Positions 7,682 through 12,466 of a stretch of DNA of 12,466 nucleotides are shown here, one piece after another; the stretch's first letter is position 1; every line of letters begins with the position of its first letter. This stretch comes from UBA8653 sp963978155 (GTDB lineage Bacteria > Planctomycetota > Phycisphaerae > Phycisphaerales > SM1A02), in assembly GCA_963978155.1 (NCBI GenBank), contig CAXBRK010000057.1, forward strand, positions 1-12,466, read 5' to 3'. Under the pieces are notes generated by a model. That model made no database searches, was not told where the DNA came from, and saw nothing but the letters and a program-made list of their open reading frames with translations. The position numbers and the translations under genes were made by a program.

Positions 7682-8419
7682 GTGCAAGTCTTGGCTATTG
7701 ATATCGGTGGGACCAATGTCAAACTCTTGCGTACCGGAGATTCGGAACGAAGAAAGTTTCCGTCGGGTCCGAATTTGACGCCCAAGCGGTTCGCCAAGGG
7801 GATCAAAGCGGCCACCCAAGGTTGGTCTTACGACGCCGTGACGGTGGGGCTGCCGGCTCCGATTGCCGATGGCCGTCCATTGATTGACCCGGTGAATTTG
7901 GGCAGCGGCTGGACCGATTTTGACTTTGGTGCGTTGTTCCCAGGAATTCCATGCATTCTGGCCAACGACGCCGAGTTGCAAGCTTTGGGTTCGTGGCCCG
8001 GTGAAGGAAAAATGCTGTACCTCGGTTTGGGCACAGGTTTGGGGAATGCCATGGTGCTTCCTGACAAAGCTGGCCTTCCCGTGGTGGTCCCCATGGAACT
8101 TGGTCATTTGCCTTACCGAGATGGAAAGACGTTTGAGCAGTGTGTGGGGATCGCGGCTTTGAAAGAGAACGGCAAAAAAGAATGGGAGCGAGATGTCTTC
8201 AAGACCATCGAGAAGTTGAAGGCCGCCATGGTGGCTGACTTTGTGGTCTTGGGTGGGGGCAACGTGAAACGATTGAAAGAACTTCCTGCCGATGTTCACC
8301 GCGGCGACAACCTCAACGCATTCTTGGGGGGATTTCGGTTGCATGACCCGGCGGCGGTTATGCCCGAGGACATCCACACCAAGGTGATCGAGCCTTGGGG
8401 CAACGGAGAAGCCAAATGA
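7682..8419 (+). CDS. ROK-family sugar kinase, polyphosphate-glucokinase-like
   Basis: A 245-residue ROK kinase, likely phosphorylating glucose to glucose-6-phosphate in the cytoplasm. Visible motifs are the first phosphate loop IDIGGTNVK (6-14, Asp7), the catalytic NDAE (95-98, Asp96), the second phosphate loop LGLGTGLGNAM (114-124), the sugar-binding ELGH (139-142) and the adenosine-side GGGN (191-194). The zinc motif CxCGxxGCxE of typical ROK kinases is absent; instead ELGHLPYRDGKTFEQCVG is followed by a Lys/Glu-rich WERDVFKTIEKLKAA helix. That layout matches polyphosphate glucokinases such as the mycobacterial enzyme and related ROK proteins, so polyphosphate may be the phosphate donor; ATP cannot be excluded. 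It starts with GTG behind a strong Shine-Dalgarno and shares ATGA with the following isomerase gene, so both are in one operon acting on consecutive steps. A 63-base spacer separates it from the divergent dehydrogenase gene. Confidence 0.88.
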   Translation: MQVLAIDIGGTNVKLLRTGDSERRKFPSGPNLTPKRFAKGIKAATQGWSYDAVTVGLPAPIADGRPLIDPVNLGSGWTDFDFGALFPGIPCILANDAELQALGSWPGEGKMLYLGLGTGLGNAMVLPDKAGLPVVVPMELGHLPYRDGKTFEQCVGIAALKENGKKEWERDVFKTIEKLKAAMVADFVVLGGGNVKRLKELPADVHRGDNLNAFLGGFRLHDPAAVMPEDIHTKVIEPWGNGEAK

Positions 8420-10023
8420 CAACAACCGAAGCCAAGCTCACCACGCAAGGAAAGGCGTTCGCTTTGAAGGAAGGGGTCCCGTTGCCCCAAAGTGAAGGCT
8501 TGCAGTTTGAGTTCCCCGGTGGATGCTTGGACTTGACCCGTCATCTCATCGACGGGGATGTCTTGACGACGCTCTTCGAACATGCGGAAGCCAAGCAGTT
8601 GTGCGCCACGCGTGATGCCATGTTTGCCGGGGAGCGCATCAACGCCAGTGAAGATCGAGCGGTGCTCCATGTGGCGCTGCGGGGTGGGGTTCAGCATTCC
8701 ATCGAAGTCGATGGTGAAGACCCGGTGGGGTACGCCACCGAGCAACTCGATCGGATGCTTGCCTTTGCGGATGCGGTCCGAGATGGCCAGATTCAAAGCT
8801 CAAGTGGTGTGCCGTTCACTGACGTCATCAACATTGGAATTGGTGGGTCGGACTTGGGGCCGCGAATGGCCGTTGAGGCGTTGCGGGCCAGCGCTTCGGG
8901 ACCAAGGGTGCACTTTGTCGCCAACGTTGATGGCCATGATTTTGAGTTGGTCACTCGCGGGCTGGATCCCAAGACCACGCTTTGCTTGGTCGCGAGCAAG
9001 ACTTTTACCACTCTCGAAACCATGATGAATGCCCGAACCGCGCGGGCATGGATTGCTGAAGCGGTCGGCGAAGACCACGTGGGGTCACACTTTGCGGCGC
9101 TCTCCACCAACGCCGATGCGGTTCAAGCATTCGGCATCGACCCAGACCGGATGTTTGGTTTCCGTGATTGGGTTGGGGGGCGTTTCAGCATGTGGTCTCC
9201 CATTGGTTTGTCACTGGCCTGCGCGATCGGGAGTGAGGGATTCCGCGCACTGTTGGCCGGTGCGGCCGCCATGGATCGGCATTTCGCCGAAGCTCCAGTT
9301 GGTCAAAATGCACCAATGCTTCTCGGCCTGCTGGGGTATTGGTGCCGGGTGCATCTTGGTTTTGCGGGGCATGCCGTCATTCCATACGACCGCCGCTTGG
9401 GCCGGTTGCCCGCTTACCTGCAACAAGCCGACATGGAATCCAATGGCAAACGGGTCTCTGCTTCGGGGGAACCACTCAACGGCCCGACGGGTGCTCTCGT
9501 GTTCGGTGAGCCGGGAACCGACGCCCAACATGCCTTTTTCCAGTGGTTGCATCAAGGCACCGATCGGGCGTTGGTGGATTTGATCGGAGTGATTCACCCC
9601 GACCATGATCACGATGAGCATCACCGAGCATTGTTGGCCAACTTGGTCGCCCAAGCGGAAGCGCTTCGGCATGGTCGTACCCCGGAAGCCGCTCGAGCGG
9701 CAGCAGTCGAAGCCGGTCTGCAAGGCGATGCCCTTGAACTTGCGACCGCTTCCATGACCTTCCCCGGGGATCGGCCAGTGACGGTGCTGTTGCTGGATCG
9801 TCTGGACGCGTATTGCCTCGGGTCTCTGGTGGCGTTGCACGAGCATCGTATTTTTGTGGAAGGCGTTCTTTACGGCTTGAACTCCTTTGATCAGCCGGGG
9901 GTGGAGTTGGGCAAGACGTTGGCCAAGACGATTCTGCCGCAACTTTCCGGAAACGCATCCGAGATGGACCCTCGTCTTGGTTGGTTGCTGCAGCAGTGCC
10001 AGAAGGGTTTGACCAAGACGTAA
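8416..10023 (+). CDS. pgi: Glucose-6-phosphate isomerase
   Basis: A complete 535-residue isomerase converting glucose-6-phosphate to fructose-6-phosphate in glycolysis and gluconeogenesis. Family motifs are all present: INIGIGGSDLGP (139-149) and SKTFTTLETM (194-203) in the sugar-phosphate-binding SIS domains, DWVGGRFSMWSPIGLS (251-266, PROSITE signature 1), ADMESNGK (338-345), GTDAQHAFFQ (367-376) and GVLYGLNSFDQPGVELGK (483-500, signature 2). Expected catalytic residues are visible as Glu341, His372 and Lys500. The length fits the long bacterial form. The ATG at 8416 overlaps the kinase TGA (8417-8419) as ATGA and has a GGAGA site (8405-8409) upstream; an in-frame TTG at 8395 inside the kinase is not needed. 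It is the second gene of the operon with the ROK kinase, and its TAA stop lies at the edge of the terminator hairpin at 10022-10049. Confidence 0.97.
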   Translation: MTTTEAKLTTQGKAFALKEGVPLPQSEGLQFEFPGGCLDLTRHLIDGDVLTTLFEHAEAKQLCATRDAMFAGERINASEDRAVLHVALRGGVQHSIEVDGEDPVGYATEQLDRMLAFADAVRDGQIQSSSGVPFTDVINIGIGGSDLGPRMAVEALRASASGPRVHFVANVDGHDFELVTRGLDPKTTLCLVASKTFTTLETMMNARTARAWIAEAVGEDHVGSHFAALSTNADAVQAFGIDPDRMFGFRDWVGGRFSMWSPIGLSLACAIGSEGFRALLAGAAAMDRHFAEAPVGQNAPMLLGLLGYWCRVHLGFAGHAVIPYDRRLGRLPAYLQQADMESNGKRVSASGEPLNGPTGALVFGEPGTDAQHAFFQWLHQGTDRALVDLIGVIHPDHDHDEHHRALLANLVAQAEALRHGRTPEAARAAAVEAGLQGDALELATASMTFPGDRPVTVLLLDRLDAYCLGSLVALHEHRIFVEGVLYGLNSFDQPGVELGKTLAKTILPQLSGNASEMDPRLGWLLQQCQKGLTKT

Positions 10024-10049
10024 AAAACCGCACGCCGAAGCGTGCGGTT
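10022..10049 (-). terminator. Intrinsic terminator between pgi and the convergent secreted-protein gene
   Basis: A perfect 10-base-pair stem (10026-10035 with 10040-10049, ACCGCACGC core) closes a four-base loop. Read on the minus strand the loop is the very stable cUUCGg tetraloop and is followed at once by six U residues, so it is built to end the minus-strand gene whose stop is 37 bases away. Read on the plus strand the loop is CGAA and the tail is only moderately U-rich (GAATGTTTCTT), so it may also end the pgi transcript, less strongly. The U-tract shares bases with the pgi TAA stop. Confidence 0.88.
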
Positions 10050-10085
10050 GAATGTTTCTTCGGTCCGCCAGTGAGATGGCTTTGA

Positions 10086-11255
10086 TTAGGAACCGGCGAG
10101 TTCCTCGGGGAGAATGCCACCATTTTCCAAGGGGTAGCGGACCGTCGCTGGTTGGGAACCCACGCCAGTCAAAGGCGTGCTGAGGCGATCAAGGCCCAGA
10201 ACGGGTCCGGGACCGCTGGGTCCAGGACGTCGGTACACCAAATCCGTGTGCAAGACCCCAAGAAGAGCGTGGTCTTCTGAGTTGGTGCAATGGTCATCTT
10301 GCATGGCATTGATCCGAGCTTTGCCGGCATCGGTCCCCAGGATGGCCAGCGGGAAGGAATTTTCTTCGGGGTAGTTCTCGAGACGCAGTCCGCTGTAGCA
10401 AGAGAAGCAGTTGGTGGTGCCTTCGAATTTGATCTCGTTCTCGTTCCAGATATCAATCTGGAGGCTCACGGTACGGTCATAGCCGGCGTCGTAGAAGAGG
10501 TCGAAATCGGGAATTTGCAAGACGAGTTCCATGCCCGCGGCCTCGACGGCATACGGCCCGCTGGAATAGATGGAGTCCAAATTGTCGCCCGGGGCTTGGA
10601 AATTCAGCAGGAGTGAATCGGGGGTCGCGGAGTACGACTCGCCGTCCAGAGCCAAAGTGCCGTAACCGGTTTCAATGTCGGCAGCTCCAGGGACGTCGGT
10701 TCCGGATACCCCAGCAGTGCGCACTTGGAACGCACTCGCGGCATATTCCGAAGCGGTTTGGTTGAGGTAGTCCACTTGGGTGGCGGTGCCCAGGAGGTGG
10801 TTCCACTTGATGGGCTGGTTGGTGATGCCCGTGGCCCACACGTACAGGGTGGCTTCGATGTCGCCTCCACCCAAGGGATTGAGCACGGATGGATCAATCG
10901 ACCAGAGCGGCGCCAAAATGGGGTTGAGTTCGACCGGGTTCAGGGCCCGACCGCTGGAAGCTTGCCACTGCACGGGCTGATCGGCGGTCAGCGTGAAGGC
11001 GTTGTCGTAGGAGACGCAGTTGGTTCCCAAGACGATGTAGAACTGAACGCGCACCTCAGAAGGTGCGTCGTTGGTCAAGGTGATCAACGTGTCAGAGACC
11101 ACCTCGCCACCTTCCCAAGTAGCGCGAATGTCGGGGTAGATGAGAAGACTGCCACGCTCCGATGTACTGACCGTCTCGAGCGAATCTTGGGCAAATGAGT
11201 TCGAGGCGAAAAGCACAGTTGCCGCTGCGGTTGCACACAAGGAAATCCGATCCAT
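10086..11255 (-). CDS. Secreted protein of unrecognised family
   Basis: A 389-residue protein I cannot assign to a named family. The N-terminus MDRISLCATAAATVLFASNSFA is a clear Sec signal peptide with a likely cut after SFA, before QDS. The mature protein is acidic, rich in Asp, Thr, Leu and Tyr, and mostly beta-like. An early segment, ERGSLLIYPDIRATW followed by DTLITLTNDAPSEVRVQFYIV (about residues 33-75), reads like a beta-sandwich domain, and IKWNHLLGTATQVDY (about 149-163) is another block. Cysteines occur at about residues 80, 283, 286 (CFSC) and 323, and may form disulfides outside the cytoplasm. There is no C-terminal anchor or RRRR tail, unlike the neighbouring secreted genes. The start is chosen because AAAGGG (plus-strand 11262-11267) is 6 bases from this ATG; the preceding ATG at 11258 and a TTG at 11270 are alternatives. 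It has its own terminator (10022-10049). Confidence 0.8.
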   Translation of the reverse strand: MDRISLCATAAATVLFASNSFAQDSLETVSTSERGSLLIYPDIRATWEGGEVVSDTLITLTNDAPSEVRVQFYIVLGTNCVSYDNAFTLTADQPVQWQASSGRALNPVELNPILAPLWSIDPSVLNPLGGGDIEATLYVWATGITNQPIKWNHLLGTATQVDYLNQTASEYAASAFQVRTAGVSGTDVPGAADIETGYGTLALDGESYSATPDSLLLNFQAPGDNLDSIYSSGPYAVEAAGMELVLQIPDFDLFYDAGYDRTVSLQIDIWNENEIKFEGTTNCFSCYSGLRLENYPEENSFPLAILGTDAGKARINAMQDDHCTNSEDHALLGVLHTDLVYRRPGPSGPGPVLGLDRLSTPLTGVGSQPATVRYPLENGGILPEELAGS

Positions 11256-11268
11256 CATCCACCCTTTC

Positions 11269-11313
11269 AAACCGATGGTTTCGATACGACTTCACACCCT
11301 CCCGGTGGTGAAG
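11269..11313 (-). other. Two small inverted repeats in the leader of the secreted-protein gene
   Basis: Upstream of the unrecognised secreted gene are two short potential hairpins: AAACC/GGTTT around a three-base loop (11269-11281), directly before the ribosome site, and CTTCAC/GTGAAG (11290-11295 with 11308-11313), which can extend by further C-G pairs with a bulge. They could shape ribosome access, but such short repeats are common by chance. I see no clear promoter between here and the terminator at 11486. Confidence 0.25.
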
Positions 11314-11485
11314 CACAAGTTGCTCAACCAATTGATGGGCTGAGACTTCCACCATTCTGAAGGGACGTTTGGATGCTGTCGAGAGGCCATGTGATTGCCG
11401 CGGACGAGTTGTGGACAACGCCAGAAGTTGGTGAATGGATCGGGACCAGTTGTTGGTATTCCGCGTTCAGAAGGAGGGGGTGACG

Positions 11486-11518
11486 AAAAAACCCGAACAC
11501 CCATGAGGAGTTCGGGTT
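11486..11518 (-). terminator. Intrinsic terminator of the PEP-CTERM-like gene
   Basis: A perfect 9-base-pair stem (AACCCGAAC at 11490-11498 with GTTCGGGTT at 11510-11518) with an 11-base loop. On the minus strand it is followed by a run of six U (11486-11491, partly in the stem). It begins 22 bases after the stop codon of the gene at 11541-12179. There is no U-tract on the plus strand, so the direction is clear. Confidence 0.87.
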
Positions 11519-11540
11519 GAGATCGCATTGCAGACCTTTT

Positions 11541-12179
11541 TTAGCCCCGACGACGGCGGCCGACTCCGGCGAGGCCGAGCAGGGCCAAACTGCCGGGGGT
11601 AGGAACGCAAGTAAAAGTGAGGACGAATGGTGCACTGGTCAGGTCCGTGCCATTCGCGTTGTAGTCGCTGGTGCCTCGGTAGTTCCAGTAGGTGCCTTCG
11701 GCGAAAGTGAACTGGGCGATCAGGATTGAAGTGCCCTGGACGGAGGTCGAGGGGTTTGTGTCGAAGTAACCACCGTTGTCCTCTTGGATGAAGCCATTGC
11801 CACTGATGAGGGCGCCGAATGCGTCGCCTTGACCTTCAAGGAAGCCGGGGGAGAACTGGGTCTCACCGCCGTTGGCGTCGCCTTCACCGATGGTCACCCA
11901 GGAATCGCCGGGTTGGGCCAAAGCACCAGGGACGTCCGCAGGAACTGCAGGCACCAAGTGCTTTTGGATGAGGTCGGAGCTGGCGGTCAATTGCAACGCG
12001 GAGAAGTTGGCGTTGCCGGAGACAGCGAGCTGCTTGTCGAGTGGGTTGTCGTAGTTCAAGAAGATCTTGTAGGTGACTTCACCTGGGTTGATGACTTCTT
12101 CGGTGTAGGAAGCGCCGACGAAATCGGCGGAAGCCATGGCGGTCACGCCAAGAACAGCTGCAAATGCAAATCGGGACAT
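11541..12179 (-). CDS. Secreted protein with PEP-CTERM-like sorting tail (PTPG...GRRRRG)
   Basis: A 212-residue exported protein of unknown function. Residues 1-18 (MSRFAFAAVLGVTAMASA) form a Sec signal peptide. The mature part is Gly/Asn/Asp/Thr-rich with no charged or catalytic motif that I recognise; sequences such as VTYKIFLNYDNP and ILIAQFTF suggest beta strands. The C-terminus VPTPGSLALLGLAGVGRRRRG (192-212) is the tripartite sorting signal type of planctomycete PEP-CTERM proteins: a Pro-rich motif, a hydrophobic stretch of about 12 residues and an Arg cluster. In characterised systems such tails are recognised by exosortase-family proteases and mark surface or matrix proteins; no exosortase is in this window. 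The ATG follows AGAGGA (plus-strand 12185-12190) by 5 bases. The gene has its own terminator and a gene-free upstream region, so it is probably monocistronic. Confidence 0.86.
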   Translation of the reverse strand: MSRFAFAAVLGVTAMASADFVGASYTEEVINPGEVTYKIFLNYDNPLDKQLAVSGNANFSALQLTASSDLIQKHLVPAVPADVPGALAQPGDSWVTIGEGDANGGETQFSPGFLEGQGDAFGALISGNGFIQEDNGGYFDTNPSTSVQGTSILIAQFTFAEGTYWNYRGTSDYNANGTDLTSAPFVLTFTCVPTPGSLALLGLAGVGRRRRG

Positions 12180-12261
12180 AGTGGTCCTCTCTCTGATTGG
12201 GGTCTCTCTTCTGCTGCGATCTCTTCTTCTCGTCCGGCCCGCAGATCAACCGTACAGGACC

Positions 12262-12290
12262 AATGTAAAACACTCTGAATCCAGTTCCAA
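12262..12290 (-). promoter_or_regulatory. Possible sigma-70-like promoter of the PEP-CTERM-like gene
   Basis: On the minus strand TTGGAA (12285-12290) and TACATT (12262-12267) each match four of six consensus bases and are separated by the ideal 17 bases. Transcription would start near 12255, giving a purine-rich leader of about 75 bases (GAGAAGAAGAG-type) before the ATG at 12179. Position in the gene-free stretch between a terminator and a start codon supports it, but the match is moderate and planctomycete promoters are poorly defined. Confidence 0.27.
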
Positions 12291-12357
12291 CCCCTTTCTC
12301 CAAAAAAATCGTAAAGAATCGGTTTGGGCGCTTTGACCGCTCGGTGGGCCAATCAAC

Positions 12358-12386
12358 AAAAACAGCCCTCCTGGTAAGGAGGGCTG
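12358..12386 (-). terminator. Intrinsic terminator of the gene entering from the right edge
   Basis: A perfect 10-base-pair stem (CAGCCCTCCT at 12363-12372 with AGGAGGGCTG at 12377-12386) and a four-base loop, followed on the minus strand by five U (12358-12362) then GUU. It sits 59 bases after the stop codon at 12446-12448. A weaker six-pair repeat (TTGGGG/CCCCAA, 12401-12421) lies between the stop and the terminator. Confidence 0.87.
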
Positions 12387-12445
12387 CTCAAGATTCAAAT
12401 TTGGGGCTTTTGCTCCCCCAATACAGGGAGAGATGGCCTCAAGAT

Positions 12446-12466
12446 TTATCCACGGCGACGGCGGCC
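12446..12466 (-). CDS. Last codons of a probable second PEP-CTERM-like protein (truncated by the window)
   Basis: Read on the minus strand from the window edge, the codons give Gly-Arg-Arg-Arg-Arg-Gly then TAA. This is the same six-residue ending as the neighbouring secreted protein (residues 207-212), and it is followed at the right distance by a minus-strand intrinsic terminator. Only six residues are visible, so the family is inferred from the ending and the neighbourhood, not from any domain. Confidence 0.6.
   Translation of the reverse strand, partial: GRRRRG

Noticed and set aside
8096..8140. Missing zinc motif taken as a sign of a decayed ROK kinase
   Set aside because: Polyphosphate glucokinases and related ROK proteins naturally lack it, and all catalytic motifs are intact.
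8395..8397. TTG at 8395 as the start of pgi
   Set aside because: The ATG at 8416 has a GGAGA site at good spacing and an ATGA overlap with the kinase stop; the seven extra residues look like kinase coding sequence out of frame.
7631..8425. 264-codon minus-strand open frame opposite the ROK kinase
   Set aside because: It mirrors the kinase gene, which has all ROK motifs and a strong Shine-Dalgarno; the mirror translation looks like low-complexity shadow sequence.
12401..12421. TTGGGG/CCCCAA repeat as a second terminator
   Set aside because: Only six pairs with a nine-base loop and no U-tract on either strand; the strong hairpin at 12358-12386 does the job.

Overview
The window looks like a piece of a planctomycete chromosome, probably near the class Phycisphaerae. 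Two things suggest this. The first is the adjacent pair of a DUF1549/DUF1553 (PSD1) protein and a DUF1501 protein, which is abundant in Planctomycetota and related groups. The second is a secreted protein with a PTPG / short hydrophobic stretch / RRRR C-terminal sorting tail, a PEP-CTERM variant common in Phycisphaerae. The assignment is inferred from gene content only. Most of the DNA codes for protein, no gene-free stretch exceeds 300 bases, and I saw no tRNA, rRNA, CRISPR array, insertion sequence or phage gene.

Left part (1-4817). A 5'-truncated PSD1 gene and a complete DUF1501 gene form a tight plus-strand operon, with the second gene's Shine-Dalgarno starting inside the stop codon of the first. 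A PmtA-like methyltransferase on the minus strand abuts the DUF1501 gene tail-to-tail with no bases between. It diverges from a RarD-type EamA transporter with only about 10 bases between the annotated starts.

Middle (4808-10023). A long minus-strand flavin/iron-sulfur dehydrogenase (FAD-linked oxidase, ferredoxin-like and two CCG domains in one chain) overlaps the end of the transporter gene by 10 bases. Across a 63-base divergent spacer is a two-gene sugar operon: a ROK-family kinase resembling polyphosphate glucokinases (GTG start, strong Shine-Dalgarno), then glucose-6-phosphate isomerase joined by an ATGA overlap. Together they would take glucose to fructose-6-phosphate.

Right part (10022-12466). 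Three minus-strand genes follow: a secreted protein I do not recognise, a PEP-CTERM-like secreted protein, and the last codons of another protein that ends, like its neighbour, in GRRRRG. Each is followed by an intrinsic terminator hairpin whose U-tract lies on the minus strand, so each is probably its own transcription unit.

I found no convincing undescribed multi-gene system. The best candidates for novelty are the unrecognised secreted protein at 10086-11255, an unusual charged insert near the C-terminus of the PSD1 protein, and the pair of consecutive genes sharing the GRRRRG ending.
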